From Streptomyces litmocidini (GTDB lineage: Bacteria > Actinomycetota > Actinomycetes > Streptomycetales > Streptomycetaceae): a DNA stretch of 64,000 bases. The position numbers were made by a program, and so were the translations under genes. This document shows, in pieces, positions 8,447-17,832 of the stretch. Every line of letters begins with the position of its first letter. The first letter of the stretch is position 1. The notes below the pieces were generated by a model that was given only the letters and a program-made list of their open reading frames with translations, searched no databases and was not told where the DNA came from. The DNA is taken from positions 76,761-140,760 of the forward strand of contig NZ_BMTQ01000002.1 in assembly GCF_014649755.1 (NCBI RefSeq), read 5' to 3'.

Positions 8447-8980
8447 GTGTACTTCGCCGCACTGCTCGCGCGCACCGAAGACGGGTGGGAAGCGAGCGAC
8501 ACGGAGCTCGACGACGTGGAGAGCCTGTCGGATCTGGCCGAGCTCGCTCGTGAGGCCTCGGACGACGACACGGTCATCGTCTTCATCGAACAGGAGGACG
8601 CGTGGTTCGGGATCGTCCGGGTCGAGGGTGAGGAGGACCCTCGCATCTACGTCTCGGACGGGGCCGCCGCCGCGCGTTCCTCGTACGGGGAGATGCTCAC
8701 CCGGGAGATCCTCGGCGACGACCTGGACGACCTGGTCGACGAACTGGAGACCCTGGACCTGGACGGCACCGAGGACGGGGAGCCGCTCGACGGCGACACG
8801 GACGAGGACGAGGCGGGCTCCGTGGCCGCCGAGGCCGTCCCGGCCGCTCCGGTGGGCGACCGGCTGATCCTGGCCGACCTCGGGATGTCGCCGGAGGACC
8901 TGCTGGCCCTCGACACGGACGCGCTCGCGGAGATCGCGGAGGCGCTGGGCGCCGCCGAGGTCCTGGAGGCCGTCCGCTAG
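8447..8980 (+). CDS. tRNA adenosine deaminase-associated protein
   Basis: A 177-residue acidic protein (YFAALLARTEDGWEASDTEL...) of the actinobacterial family annotated as tRNA-deaminase-associated because it is always next to tadA. GTG 8447 is preferred because GGGAGAG (8434-8440) sits 6 nt upstream; GTG 8432 would precede that site. The middle is an acidic low-complexity linker (DLDGTEDGEPLDGDTDEDE), followed by a conserved C-terminal helical block (LADLGMSPEDLLALDTDALA). Its stop overlaps the tadA GTG by one base, so translation is probably coupled. Confidence 0.9.
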   Translation: MYFAALLARTEDGWEASDTELDDVESLSDLAELAREASDDDTVIVFIEQEDAWFGIVRVEGEEDPRIYVSDGAAAARSSYGEMLTREILGDDLDDLVDELETLDLDGTEDGEPLDGDTDEDEAGSVAAEAVPAAPVGDRLILADLGMSPEDLLALDTDALAEIAEALGAAEVLEAVR

Positions 8981-9486
8981 TGACGCCCGCGGCACCCGTT
9001 CCCGACCCCGCTCCCGACGCCGTCGGGGACCCGGTCCGGGATCCCTGGCGGGACGCCATGCGTCTCGCCCTCGCCGAGGCCGACGCGGCCGGGCCGGCCG
9101 GTGACGTACCGGTCGGGGCGGTCGTGCTCGGCCCGGACGGCACGGTGATCGCCCGCGCGCACAACGAGCGGGAGGCGACCGGCGACCCCACCGCGCACGC
9201 CGAGGTGCTCGCCCTGCGCCGGGCGGCGGCGGTGACCGGCGAGTGGCGGCTGACGGGCTGCACGCTGGTCGTGACCCTGGAGCCGTGCGTGATGTGCGCC
9301 GGCGCGCTCGTCCAGTCGCGCGTCGAGCGGGTGGTGTTCGGGGCGCTCGACGAGAAGGCGGGCGCGACCGGTTCGCTCTGGGACCTCGTGCGGGACCGGC
9401 GGCTCAACCACCGTCCCGAGGTGATCCAGGGCGTCCTCGGCGAGGAGTGCGCCGAGCAGTTGACGGCCTTCTTCCGCAGCCGCTGA
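8980..9486 (+). CDS. tadA: tRNA-specific adenosine(34) deaminase
   Basis: A 168-residue zinc deaminase that converts A34 to inosine in tRNA-Arg(ACG). The catalytic HAEV motif (zinc His and proton-shuttle Glu) and the PCVMCAGA motif (two zinc Cys) are intact. The GTG start overlaps the upstream stop. The first ~18 residues are Pro/Asp-rich and probably disordered. The only bacterial substrate tRNA, tRNA-Arg(ACG), is itself encoded in this window (49760-49832) and is the insertion target of the mobile element. Confidence 0.95.
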   Translation: MTPAAPVPDPAPDAVGDPVRDPWRDAMRLALAEADAAGPAGDVPVGAVVLGPDGTVIARAHNEREATGDPTAHAEVLALRRAAAVTGEWRLTGCTLVVTLEPCVMCAGALVQSRVERVVFGALDEKAGATGSLWDLVRDRRLNHRPEVIQGVLGEECAEQLTAFFRSR

Positions 9487-9553
9487 CTGCCGCTCCGACC
9501 TGGCCTTCGATGCGGATTTCATCGCAGCGCGAGTTTGGGCTAAGCTCTCTCTC

Positions 9554-9638
9554 GGTAGCGTGTCCGAGCGGCCGAAGGAGCTCGCCTCGAAAGCGAGTGT
9601 GGGGAAACTCACCGAGGGTTCAAATCCCTCCGCTACCG
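9554..9638 (+). tRNA. tRNA-Ser(CGA)
   Basis: Acceptor arms GGTAGCG / CGCTACC. Anticodon stem CTCGC / GCGAG closes loop CTCGAAA, with anticodon CGA at 9588-9590. There is a long variable arm and a GGTTCAAATCC T-loop, typical of class II serine tRNA. CCA is not encoded. Confidence 0.97.
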
Positions 9639-9646
9639 CTTCGATC

Positions 9647-9678
9647 GAAGGGCCCGGCGCTGATGCGCCGGGCCCTTC
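9647..9678 (+). terminator. tRNA-Ser terminator
   Basis: GAAGGGCCCGGCGC, TGAT, GCGCCGGGCCCTTC: perfect 14-bp arms starting 8 nt after the tRNA. Confidence 0.88.
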
Positions 9679-9735
9679 GGCGTGCCTCCGGTCCGTACGA
9701 GCGGCACGCGGGAGAAATACGTACGAGCGGCACGT

Positions 9736-9800
9736 ACGAGAAGCACGCACGAGAAGCACGCACGAGAAGCACGCACGAGAAGCACGCACGAGAAGTACGC
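9736..9800. repeat. 13-bp tandem repeat, five copies
   Basis: Unit ACGAGAAGCACGC repeated five times; the last copy has T for C. It is preceded by related GTACGAGCGGCACG units. Non-coding slippage repeat. The rest of 9801-10118 shows no gene with normal codon bias. Confidence 0.85.
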
Positions 9801-10118
9801 AGGAGGGTCCTCCGCAGGCCGGGGGGAGCGGCATCGGGGGGACGAGCCGCTCCCCCCGACGGGAATCGGACCCGCACGTCCTGCGCCGCGTTCAGGGGGA
9901 AGCTCGCGGCGCGGACCCCGCAGTGCGGGCCGGTTCCTCCGAGCCCCTCGGATTCCTGCCGGGTCCGCCGGGCTCGACATCCATGCTGCTCTCCCGTCAC
10001 CCTTCCGGAGGGCGGCGAAAGGCCCCGATCGACGGGCCCTCGGTCCATAAGGGCTCGGTTAGAGTGGCGCGGTCGTACGGCGGGGGAACAGCCGGGGGAA
10101 CAGGGGAGGGCTGGGCAG

Positions 10119-10283
10119 ATGGCGCAGGCGAAGAAGGTCGCGCTGTACGTGGTCGTGGTCTTTGTGCTGTACACGATCGTTAACTCCCCGGCCCGGGCGG
10201 CCGATCTGGTCCAGGTAGGGTTCGAGGGCATTTCCAGCGCCGCCCAGGGGGTCGGTCAGTTCATGACCGAACTCGTCAACTAG
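10119..10283 (+). CDS. Small single-span membrane protein
   Basis: A 54-residue protein: a short basic start (MAQAKK), one hydrophobic helix (VALYVVVVFVLYTIVNS), then an amphipathic tail ending QFMTELVN. GGGGAGGG lies about 9 nt upstream of the ATG. It is followed after 9 nt by the Dabb gene, so probably one operon. Similar short membrane ORFs occur at this position in other streptomycetes. Function unknown. Confidence 0.72.
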   Translation: MAQAKKVALYVVVVFVLYTIVNSPARAADLVQVGFEGISSAAQGVGQFMTELVN

Positions 10284-10292
10284 GAGCTCACC

Positions 10293-10586
10293 GTGATCCG
10301 CCATCTGGTCCTCTTCAAGCTCAACGACGGCGTCGCGCGCGACGAGCCGCGCGTGGTCGCCGGCGTCGAGGCGTTCCGGGCTCTCGGCGGGCAGATCCCG
10401 GAGCTGAAGTTCTGGGAGTGCGACTGGAACATCACGGACCGGCCGATCGCGTACGACTTCGCCATCAACTCGGCCGTCGAGGACGAGGACGCGCTCCAGC
10501 GCTATCTGGACCACCCCGCGCACCAGGCCGGTGTCGCGCAGTGGCGCGAGTTCGCCACCTGGGTGATCGCGGACTACGCCTTTTAG
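10293..10586 (+). CDS. Dabb-family (stress-responsive alpha/beta barrel) protein
   Basis: A 97-residue ferredoxin-like dimeric alpha/beta barrel: IRHLVLFKLND, then FWECDWNITDRPIAYDFAI, and the conserved LDHPAHQ...WREF segment of the Dabb domain. GTG start with GGAGCTCACC upstream. Dabb proteins include polyketide cyclase-like and stress proteins; no catalytic assignment is possible here. Confidence 0.88.
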   Translation: MIRHLVLFKLNDGVARDEPRVVAGVEAFRALGGQIPELKFWECDWNITDRPIAYDFAINSAVEDEDALQRYLDHPAHQAGVAQWREFATWVIADYAF

Positions 10587-10603
10587 TCCCCTCTTCACCC
10601 CGA

Positions 10604-10634
10604 GGCCCCCCGCCCTCGCGGCGGGGGGCCTTTT
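10604..10634 (+). terminator. Terminator after the Dabb gene
   Basis: GGCCCCCCGCC, short loop, GGCGGGGGGCC followed by TTTT. Confidence 0.85.
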
Positions 10635-10793
10635 CCGTGCGTGACCTCCCCTTTTTCCGTCACTATGCCCTCAACACGGGATTATGCGGTGCTTGCACAC
10701 AGTGGACATGTCTTGTGATGCTATGACCGCTTTTGACGGATGAGTTGACCGTAGGTGAGCCGGTCGACCAGCAAGAACAGGCGAAGGGGTGGC

Positions 10794-11651
10794 GTGAACG
10801 TGCCGGCCAGTACAGCACCTCAGGTCCCGCCCCAGCACGAGTCGGGCGACGGCGGCCAGGAAGCCCCGCGCCCGCGCCCCCAGAGCAGTCGCGGCGCCGA
10901 CACCCGCGCCCTCACCCAGGTGCTCTTCGGGCAGCTGAAGAACCTGGAGCCGGGCACCCCCGAGCACCACCGGGTGCGCGGGGCCCTCATCGAGGCCAAC
11001 CTGCCGCTCGTGCGGTACGCGGCGGCCCGCTTCCGCTCCCGCAACGAGCCGATGGAGGACGTCGTCCAGGTCGGCACCATCGGCCTCATCAACGCCATCG
11101 ACCGCTTCGACCCCGACCGGGGCGTCCAGTTCCCCACCTTCGCCATGCCGACCGTCGTCGGCGAGATCAAGCGGTACTTCCGCGACAACGTGCGGACCGT
11201 GCACGTGCCGCGCCGGCTGCACGAGCTCTGGGTCCAGGTGAACGGCGCCACCGAGGACCTGACGACCGCTCACGGCCGCTCCCCCACGACCGCGGAGATC
11301 GCCGAGCGGCTGCGGATCGGCGAGGACGAGGTGCTCGCCTGCATCGAGGCCGGCCGCTCGTACCACGCCACCTCCCTGGAGGCCGCGCAGGAGGGCGACG
11401 GGCTGCCCGGGCTGCTCGACCGGCTCGGCTACGAGGACCCCGCGCTCGCCGGCGTCGAGCACCGCGACCTCGTCCGGCACCTGCTCGTCCAGCTGCCCGA
11501 GCGGGAGCAGCGGATCCTGATGCTGCGCTACTACAGCAATTTGACCCAGTCCCAGATCAGCCAGGAGCTCGGTGTCTCCCAGATGCACGTGTCAAGGCTC
11601 CTCGCCCGCAGCTTCGCCCGCTTGAGATCCGCAAACAGGATCGAGGCGTAA
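10794..11651 (+). CDS. sigF: RNA polymerase sigma factor SigF (SigB/SigF group)
   Basis: About 285 residues. Region 2 ([20 protein letters not shown] then [20 protein letters not shown] and [19 protein letters not shown]), region 3 ([15 protein letters not shown]) and region 4 ([40 protein letters not shown]) are all intact. The sequence and the position next to a second SigB-type factor and tadA match S. coelicolor sigF, required for late spore maturation. GTG 10794 or 10800 are both possible given AAGGGG at 10784-10789. A non-conserved ~45-residue N-terminal extension precedes region 2. Activity is presumably controlled post-translationally by anti-sigma factors, as known for the group. Confidence 0.92.
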   Translation: MNVPASTAPQVPPQHESGDGGQEAPRPRPQSSRGADTRALTQVLFGQLKNLEPGTPEHHRVRGALIEANLPLVRYAAARFRSRNEPMEDVVQVGTIGLINAIDRFDPDRGVQFPTFAMPTVVGEIKRYFRDNVRTVHVPRRLHELWVQVNGATEDLTTAHGRSPTTAEIAERLRIGEDEVLACIEAGRSYHATSLEAAQEGDGLPGLLDRLGYEDPALAGVEHRDLVRHLLVQLPEREQRILMLRYYSNLTQSQISQELGVSQMHVSRLLARSFARLRSANRIEA

Positions 11652-11886
11652 CCAGAACGGGTAGACCGGTTCGGAGCAGTTGTCGCCGGGCCCAAATGCC
11701 GTACACCCCTTGTTTCCTGCGGAAATGCACCACCGTCGTGTCGACAAGTCACTACAGCGTGTTGCCGACATGTGACATTCTGCTGGAACCGAGTTTGCCG
11801 CAGCCCCGCCGCCGGTATTCAGGTGGAGGCTGCGTTCCTCAGATGGTCGCGGCCACCGCGACCGTCCGCGACCTCAAGGGGGTGGC

Positions 11887-12819
11887 ATGTCCACAGAACT
11901 GGGCAGCTCGAAGGTGCTCACGCTCACGCCCGTTCCCGTGCCCACGCAGACGACGGCGCCGACCGCGGCCGACGGCGCGGAGACCGTGAACGCCGCCGAG
12001 ACCGCCGACACCGCGCCTCCGCCGATGGTCGTCACGTCCGGCGCCCTCGACACCCGCACCCTCTCGCGCTCCCTCTTCCTGCGGCTGCGCTCCCTCGACG
12101 CCGAGGGAGCCGCCGCCGACAGCCCGGAGCGGACCTACGTCCGCGACACCCTCATCGAGCTCAACCTCCCGCTCGTGCGGTACGCGGCGGCCCGCTTCCG
12201 CTCCCGCAACGAGCCGATGGAGGACATCGTCCAGGTCGGCACCATCGGCCTCATCAAGGCGATCGACCGCTTCGACTGCGAACGGGGCGTCGAGTTCCCG
12301 ACGTTCGCCATGCCGACCGTCGTCGGCGAGATCAAGCGCTTCTTCCGCGACACCTCGTGGTCGGTGCGGGTCCCGCGCCGGCTCCAGGAGCTGCGCCTCG
12401 CCCTGACCAAGGCCAGCGACGAACTCGCGCAGAAGCTCGACCGCTCCCCCACCGTCCCCGAACTCGCCGCCGTGCTCGGGGTGTCGGAGGAGGACGTGGT
12501 CGACGGCCTCGCCGTCGGCAACGCGTACACCGCCTCCTCGCTGGACTCCCCCTCGCCCGAGGACGACGGCGGCGAGGGGTCCCTCGCGGACCGCCTCGGC
12601 TACGAGGACACGGCCCTCGAAGGCGTCGAGTACCGCGAGTCGCTCAAGCCGCTGCTCGCCAAACTGCCTCCCCGCGAGCGGCAGATCATCATGCTCCGCT
12701 TCTTCGCGAACATGACGCAGTCGCAGATCGGCGAGGAGGTCGGCATCTCCCAGATGCACGTCTCGCGCCTCCTCACCCGCACCCTCGCCCAGCTGCGCGC
12801 GGGCCTCATCTCGGACTGA
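11887..12819 (+). CDS. sigN: SigB/SigF-group sigma factor, probable SigN
   Basis: 310 residues. All conserved regions are nearly identical to the upstream SigF (for example [20 protein letters not shown] and [20 protein letters not shown]), and region 4 reads LPPRERQIIMLRFFANMTQS. It clearly arose as a tandem paralogue. In S. coelicolor sigN lies next to sigF and acts in aerial hyphae subapical compartments; the name here rests on that synteny and similarity. ATG start. The 235-bp gap from sigF suggests its own promoter, but none could be fixed confidently. Confidence 0.82.
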   Translation: MSTELGSSKVLTLTPVPVPTQTTAPTAADGAETVNAAETADTAPPPMVVTSGALDTRTLSRSLFLRLRSLDAEGAAADSPERTYVRDTLIELNLPLVRYAAARFRSRNEPMEDIVQVGTIGLIKAIDRFDCERGVEFPTFAMPTVVGEIKRFFRDTSWSVRVPRRLQELRLALTKASDELAQKLDRSPTVPELAAVLGVSEEDVVDGLAVGNAYTASSLDSPSPEDDGGEGSLADRLGYEDTALEGVEYRESLKPLLAKLPPRERQIIMLRFFANMTQSQIGEEVGISQMHVSRLLTRTLAQLRAGLISD

Positions 12820-12878
12820 TCCGACCGAGTTCCGCGAAAGCGGCGCCTGTTGACGACGCGTCAGCCAGACTGGAACGC

Positions 12879-13679
12879 ATGAGGCGCAGGAAGCCGGGAC
12901 TCGTGGCGGTGGCGCTCTGCCTCGGCGGGGCGCTGACCGCCTGCGGTGGCGGAGGAGACGGCGAGGGGTACGCGGCGGTCGGCGCCGGCCCCTCCCCGAA
13001 GGGAGCGGTCGCCCCCTCGGGCGTGGTCACCCTGGTCCCCCTGGAGAGCCCGTCCGCGAGCGGGACGACGTCCAGCACGTCCTCCCCGTCGCCCGCGGCA
13101 CCCGCTCCGGGCCCGTCCGGCGCTCCGGGCACACCGGGCTCCTCCGACACCAGTACGGGATCGGGCCCCTCCGGTACGGCTCCGGCGCCCGGGCCGGGCC
13201 GCCCCGGCGCGGGCCCCGCCCCCGGCACCGGCGGCCCCGCCCCGGCCCCGGAGCCCGGCAGCAGCGCCCCCTCCCGCACGCCCTCCACGACGCCCGGGCC
13301 CGTGCCGCCCGGGACCGGGCCGCCCGGCACCGGCACGCCCCCGCCGCCGACCGCGCCGACCCCCGCGCCCGGGCCCGCCGTGCTCACCGTCTCCGCGCCC
13401 GCCCTCGCCGACGGCGACCGGCGCTGGTGCCAGCGGGTCACCGTGACCTTCCGCAACACCGGTGGCTCCGCGGCCACTTCGGGGACGGTCGGCTTCGTCA
13501 CGCACATCATCGGCCTGCTCGGCACCGACTGGGGCACGGTCCCCTCCAGCCGGCCGCTGCCCGTGCCGATCGCCGCGGGGACGGCGCGGACGCAGACGTA
13601 CACGGTGTGCGTGGACTCCTGGCGGGTGCCGGTCGGCATGCGGATCGACACCCGCGAGGTCACCGCCACATGGCGCTGA
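12879..13679 (+). CDS. Pro/Thr/Ser-rich lipoprotein
   Basis: 266 residues. Lipoprotein signal with basic start, hydrophobic VAVALCLGGA and lipobox LTAC. A long Pro/Gly/Ser/Thr-rich region (about residues 55-165) follows, typical of a wall-spanning stalk. The C-terminal beta-sandwich-like domain of about 100 residues reads WCQRVTVTFRNTGGSAATSG...YTVCVDSWRVPVGMRIDT with two Cys. The globular domain is not recognised; it resembles a cell-surface Ig-like fold. The last 20 bp overlap the stop of the convergent hydrolase gene. Confidence 0.82.
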   Translation: MRRRKPGLVAVALCLGGALTACGGGGDGEGYAAVGAGPSPKGAVAPSGVVTLVPLESPSASGTTSSTSSPSPAAPAPGPSGAPGTPGSSDTSTGSGPSGTAPAPGPGRPGAGPAPGTGGPAPAPEPGSSAPSRTPSTTPGPVPPGTGPPGTGTPPPPTAPTPAPGPAVLTVSAPALADGDRRWCQRVTVTFRNTGGSAATSGTVGFVTHIIGLLGTDWGTVPSSRPLPVPIAAGTARTQTYTVCVDSWRVPVGMRIDTREVTATWR

Positions 13680-14493
13680 GCAGCACCTCCGCGAACTCGG
13701 CCGGGTGCTCCACACAGCCCACGTGGCCGCCGGGGAACTCCGTCCGCACGGCGCCGGTCAGCTCGGCGAGCCGCCGGGCCGGTCCGGCGAGCGCCTCCTG
13801 ATCCGAGGACTCCTCGCCGACGCCCAGGACCAGCTTCCCGGCGGCGGCGCGCAGCCCCTCCAGATCGGGGGCGGAGGAGGAGAAGGGGACCAGCACGTGC
13901 TCCAGGAAGACCGGCATGTTGGCGGCCATGCGGGAGGCCATCGGGCGGAGGGAGGCGGGCAGTTCGCCACCCTGCCGCTCCGGCTTCCGGCCGTCCGGCG
14001 TCTCGGAGAACCGGGCCATCGCCGGCCCGAGCCCCCGCGTGCGGTGCAGCTCGCGCACCTCGGCGAAGTGGTCGCGGTACGGGGCCGGGTCGGCGAGCAG
14101 CTCCACGAGGGGCGGCTCGTGGGCGACGAGCCGGCGCACCCGGTCCGGGCGGGCGGCGAGCAGGGAGAGGGCGACGATGCCGCCGGAGCTGCCGCCGAAG
14201 ACGTGGGCGGCCTCGTCCGGTGAGACCGCGTCCAGGACGGCGAGGGCGTCGTCGCGCCACTCGGTCACGCGCTGGTCGGCCAGGGGGCCGTCGAGCGGAC
14301 TGCGCGACAGGCCGCGCTGGTCGTACGAGACCACGGTGTGCCCGGCGTCCGCGAGGAGGCCGGCCATCCCTTCGAAGAGCCCGGCGTCCCCGGCGCCCCC
14401 GGGGATCAGCAGCAGTACGGGGCCGCTGCCCCGGGACTCGTACCGCAGGGTCGCCCCCGGGACCTTCACCGTGCCGACGTGGATGCCGTTCAT
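13660..14493 (-). CDS. Alpha/beta-fold hydrolase
   Basis: 277 residues. Canonical hydrolase-1 core: LLLIPGGAGDAGLF (oxyanion loop), SYDQRGLSRS, nucleophile elbow GGSSGG, acid probably near VLGVGEESSD, and His in GGHVGCVEHPAEFA. The ATG overlaps the stop of the upstream TetR gene by 4 nt, so it is probably the TetR's co-transcribed target. Substrate unknown. Confidence 0.87.
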   Translation of the reverse strand: MNGIHVGTVKVPGATLRYESRGSGPVLLLIPGGAGDAGLFEGMAGLLADAGHTVVSYDQRGLSRSPLDGPLADQRVTEWRDDALAVLDAVSPDEAAHVFGGSSGGIVALSLLAARPDRVRRLVAHEPPLVELLADPAPYRDHFAEVRELHRTRGLGPAMARFSETPDGRKPERQGGELPASLRPMASRMAANMPVFLEHVLVPFSSSAPDLEGLRAAAGKLVLGVGEESSDQEALAGPARRLAELTGAVRTEFPGGHVGCVEHPAEFAEVLLSAMWR

Positions 14494-15062
14494 GAATCGT
14501 TCCCCCAGTTCTCCAGGACGTGGTGGAGCGCGTCCAGCGAGCGCGCCCAGGATGCGGCGACGGGGCGGGAGTGCGCGAAGCCGCCGCCCAGTTCGAGGTG
14601 GACGTAGCCGTGGAAGGCGCTGCGGAGCAGACGTCCGGCGTCGGTGAGGTCGGGTTCCCGGAGGCCGTAGCCGCGCAGCATGCCGTGGGTGAGCTCGACG
14701 GCCCGGAGGAGGACGGTGGTGTCCTGGATCTCCTCCGGCTGGATCCGCTGCTGTGTGGCCGCGTACCGCCCGGGGTGCGCGAGGGCGTAGTCGCGGTAGG
14801 CGTCGGCGAAGGCGACGAGCGCCTCCTTGCCGGACCGGCCGGCCACGGCGGCGCCGATGGCGTCGTTCATCTCGCCCGAGGCGAGGAGCGCGAGCCGGAC
14901 CCGCAGGTCGCGCAGGTTCCTGACGTGCGAATAGAGGCTCGCGTCCTTGACCCCGAAGCGTCGCGCCAGGGCCGAGACGGTGACCTTGTCGAGGCCGCTC
15001 TCGTCCGCCATCTCGGCGGCGGCCCGCACGAGGCCGTCGACGGTGATTCCCGCGCGCACCAC
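14490..15062 (-). CDS. TetR-family regulator with TetR_C_33-like C-terminus
   Basis: 190 residues. Helix-turn-helix VTVSALARRFGVKDASLYSHVRNLRDL, then a helical ligand domain ending HHVLENW. GTG start at 15062 with GGAGAGGAGAACCCC upstream. It is translationally coupled to the downstream hydrolase (ATGA). An array of CCTAGG-centred palindromes lies directly upstream and is the likely autoregulatory operator. Confidence 0.87.
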   Translation of the reverse strand: MVRAGITVDGLVRAAAEMADESGLDKVTVSALARRFGVKDASLYSHVRNLRDLRVRLALLASGEMNDAIGAAVAGRSGKEALVAFADAYRDYALAHPGRYAATQQRIQPEEIQDTTVLLRAVELTHGMLRGYGLREPDLTDAGRLLRSAFHGYVHLELGGGFAHSRPVAASWARSLDALHHVLENWGNDS

Positions 15063-15102
15063 GGGGTTCTCCTCTCCCCCAGGCCTCCTAGGCCTTCTAG
15101 GC

Positions 15103-15130
15103 TCCCTAGGCCTCCTAGGAGGCCTAGGGA
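15103..15130. promoter_or_regulatory. 28-bp perfect CCTAGG palindrome (probable TetR operator)
   Basis: Three CCTAGG hexamers arranged symmetrically give a perfect 28-bp palindrome (core CCTCCTAGGAGG). Further CTAGG units flank it at 15087-15102 and 15142-15149. It lies 41-68 bp upstream of the TetR start codon. CTAG is rare in Streptomyces DNA, so the clustering is striking. Confidence 0.72.
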
Positions 15131-15169
15131 AAAAGCTAGCCCCCCTAGGTTCGATGCGCGAGCGAATAA

Positions 15170-16102
<933 letters not shown>

Positions 16103-16107
16103 GCGGC

Positions 16108-16125
16108 ACACGTTGCCGTTCGTGT
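16108..16125. promoter_or_regulatory. Inverted repeat in the SDR/TetR divergent promoter
   Basis: ACACG, 8 nt, CGTGT, located downstream of a minus-strand TTGACA (forward 16132-16137) and next to the SDR start. Candidate operator of the adjacent TetR regulator; short arms keep the call tentative. Confidence 0.45.
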
Positions 16126-16183
16126 CACCGAGTGTCAAGCATGACCATGGATGCCAGCCGAGGCACCGCGTTACCATCGGGCC

Positions 16184-16813
16184 GTGACCACCCGCCCCGA
16201 ATCGACCCTCGCCCAGCGCAAACGCCAGCTCGTCGCCACCGAGCTCACCGAGACGGCGCTCCAGCTGTTCGCCCTCAAGGGCTTCGCCGCCGTGACCGTC
16301 GACGAGATCGCGACCGGGGCGGGGGTCTCCAAGCGGACCTTCTTCCGGTACTTCGCGTCCAAGGAGGACGTGGTCGTCCAGTTCCTGGCCGGCATGGGCG
16401 CCGACATGCGCACCGCACTCACCGGCCGGCCCGCCGCCGAGCGCCCCTCCGAGGCGCTGCGGCACGCCGTCTCCGTACCGCTGGCCGCCTGCGGCGACCA
16501 CGTCGAGCGGGTCCTGCCGGTGGTCCGGCTGATCCTGCGGACCCCCTCCCTCCTCGCACGCTTCCTGGAGCACCAGGCGGAGTGGCGCGAGGACCTGGCG
16601 GAGGAGCTGGGGGCCCGACTGGGACTCGATCCCGAGGCCGACCTCCGCCCCCGGCTCGCCGCGGGCATGGCCCTGACCGCCTTCGACGCCGTACTGCGCC
16701 GGTGGAGCGCCGGCGAGGGGGCGGAGGTCACGGAGGACCCGGTCGCCCTGCTCGGGGAGGCCTTCGCGGTGCTCACCCCGGCCCTGGACGGACCGGCCCC
16801 CTCGGGGGCGTAA
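16184..16813 (+). CDS. TetR/AcrR-family regulator (divergent to SDR)
   Basis: 209 residues. N-terminal helix-turn-helix VTVDEIATGAGVSKRTFFRYFASKEDV; C-terminal domain in the style of the MftR-like group (VRLILRTPSLLARFLEHQAEWREDL). GTG 16184 gives VTTRPESTLAQRKRQ; an upstream ATG at 16151 is possible. Neither has a clear Shine-Dalgarno sequence. The likely target is the divergent SDR gene. Confidence 0.85.
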   Translation: MTTRPESTLAQRKRQLVATELTETALQLFALKGFAAVTVDEIATGAGVSKRTFFRYFASKEDVVVQFLAGMGADMRTALTGRPAAERPSEALRHAVSVPLAACGDHVERVLPVVRLILRTPSLLARFLEHQAEWREDLAEELGARLGLDPEADLRPRLAAGMALTAFDAVLRRWSAGEGAEVTEDPVALLGEAFAVLTPALDGPAPSGA

Positions 16814-16821
16814 GGACTCCA

Positions 16822-16906
16822 GGGCCGTACGGATCTCAGGGCCGTACGGATCTCAGGGCCGTACGGATCTCAGGGCCGTACGGATCTCAGGGGCGTACGG
16901 ATCTCA
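16822..16906. repeat. 17-bp tandem repeat, five copies
   Basis: Unit GGGCCGTACGGATCTCA; four identical copies and a fifth with one change, beginning 8 nt after the TetR stop. Non-coding. Each unit contains the palindrome CCGTACGG. Confidence 0.85.
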
Positions 16907-16921
16907 GGGGCGTGAAAGAAA

Positions 16922-16956
16922 GGTGGGCCGGTCCGCTGTCGCGGAGCCGGCCCACC
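16922..16956. terminator. Convergent terminator
   Basis: GGTGGGCCGG ... CCGGCCCACC with an inner stem, between the TetR gene (+) and the small membrane-protein gene (-). Confidence 0.78.
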
Positions 16957-16981
16957 CGGGGCATGGGGTCGGTACGGAGGG

Positions 16982-17215
16982 TCAGCCCAGCGCCAGCCAG
17001 GCGACGGCCGCCAGGACGACGATCACCGCGACGACGCCGACGATCAGGCCGACCCGCGGGCCGCCCGACGCGGCCGCGGCCTGCGGCTGCTGCCGCTGCG
17101 GGGTGCCCTCGTCGACGAAGGCGCGGAACATCTGCGTGCTGCCGGCGGGGTCGTAGCCCTCGGGACCCTGAGGGGGCTGGCCCTGGCCGTACGGTGCTTG
17201 GGGGTTGTGTGCCAT
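16982..17215 (-). CDS. Small C-tail-anchored membrane protein
   Basis: 77 residues. A Gln/Pro/Gly-rich cytoplasmic N-terminus (MAHNPQAPYGQGQPPQGPEG), a conserved-looking TQMFRAFVDEG segment, and a C-terminal hydrophobic helix (VGLIVGVVAVIVVLAAVAWL) ending two residues before the stop. Unknown function; probably a tail-anchored protein. Confidence 0.72.
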   Translation of the reverse strand: MAHNPQAPYGQGQPPQGPEGYDPAGSTQMFRAFVDEGTPQRQQPQAAAASGGPRVGLIVGVVAVIVVLAAVAWLALG

Positions 17216-17311
17216 GGGCCAGGACCCTAGCGAAGTCGGGATGAGGGGCCCAAGCCCCGGCTCCGACCAACCGCCTTTGCCGATTCTTTAGCGCCGTTTG
17301 ACCGATTTAGT

Positions 17312-17353
17312 TTGCCTGAAGCAACCATCCATCTCTATGGTTGCCCTAAGCAA
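17312..17353. promoter_or_regulatory. Two MarR boxes in the MarR-exporter promoter
   Basis: TTGCCTGAAGCAA (17312-17324) and TTGCCCTAAGCAA (17341-17353) are 13-bp palindromes (TTGC-N5-GCAA) 29 bp apart. A possible promoter, TTGCCT -35 and TATGGT -10 (18-bp spacer), is overlapped by both. The arms GCAACCAT / ATGGTTGC also form a larger inverted repeat between them. Typical autorepression layout. Confidence 0.75.
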
Positions 17354-17374
17354 CAAGATGGACGGGGGTGCCCG

Positions 17375-17818
17375 ATGGCGACACGGAACAGATACGAGGA
17401 ACTCGCCCGCTCGGTGAGCGCGATCGGCGCCGTGAAGCGCGGCCTCGCCCGTGTCCTGCCCGTCGACTGCCAGGGCGGCTCGGCCGCCGTGCTCGCCCTG
17501 GTCAACCACCACGGCGCCATGCGGACGAGCAGGCTCGCCGAGCTCATGGCCGTCGACATGTCGGTGTGCAGCCGCCATGTGGCCCACACCGTGGAACACG
17601 GCTGGATCGAGCGACTGCCCGACCCGGACGACAAACGCTCCCGCATCCTGCACCTCACGGAACCGGGCCGCGCGATGCTCGACGAGCTCGACCGCCGAGT
17701 GACCGAGGCCTTCTCCCGACACCTCGCGGAGTGGACCGACGACGACGTCGACCAGCTCACGCACCTGCTCGCCCGCCTCCGCGACTCCTTCGGGGACTGC
17801 CGGGCCCACCACGCTTGA
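17375..17818 (+). CDS. MarR-family regulator of an adjacent exporter
   Basis: 147 residues. Winged helix: MRTSRLAELMAVDMSVCSRH, wing DPDDKRSRILHLTEPG, and helical dimer ends. ATG at 17375 is chosen because the upstream in-frame ATG region is the operator itself. It is followed after 14 nt by the MFS exporter, so the pair is a repressor-pump operon. Ligand unknown, probably a substrate of the pump. Confidence 0.9.
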   Translation: MATRNRYEELARSVSAIGAVKRGLARVLPVDCQGGSAAVLALVNHHGAMRTSRLAELMAVDMSVCSRHVAHTVEHGWIERLPDPDDKRSRILHLTEPGRAMLDELDRRVTEAFSRHLAEWTDDDVDQLTHLLARLRDSFGDCRAHHA

Positions 17819-17832
17819 GAAAAAGGAAGTTC

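Noticed and set aside
9736..9800. CRISPR array
   Set aside because: Direct 13-bp repeats abut without spacers; simple tandem repeat. No cas genes.
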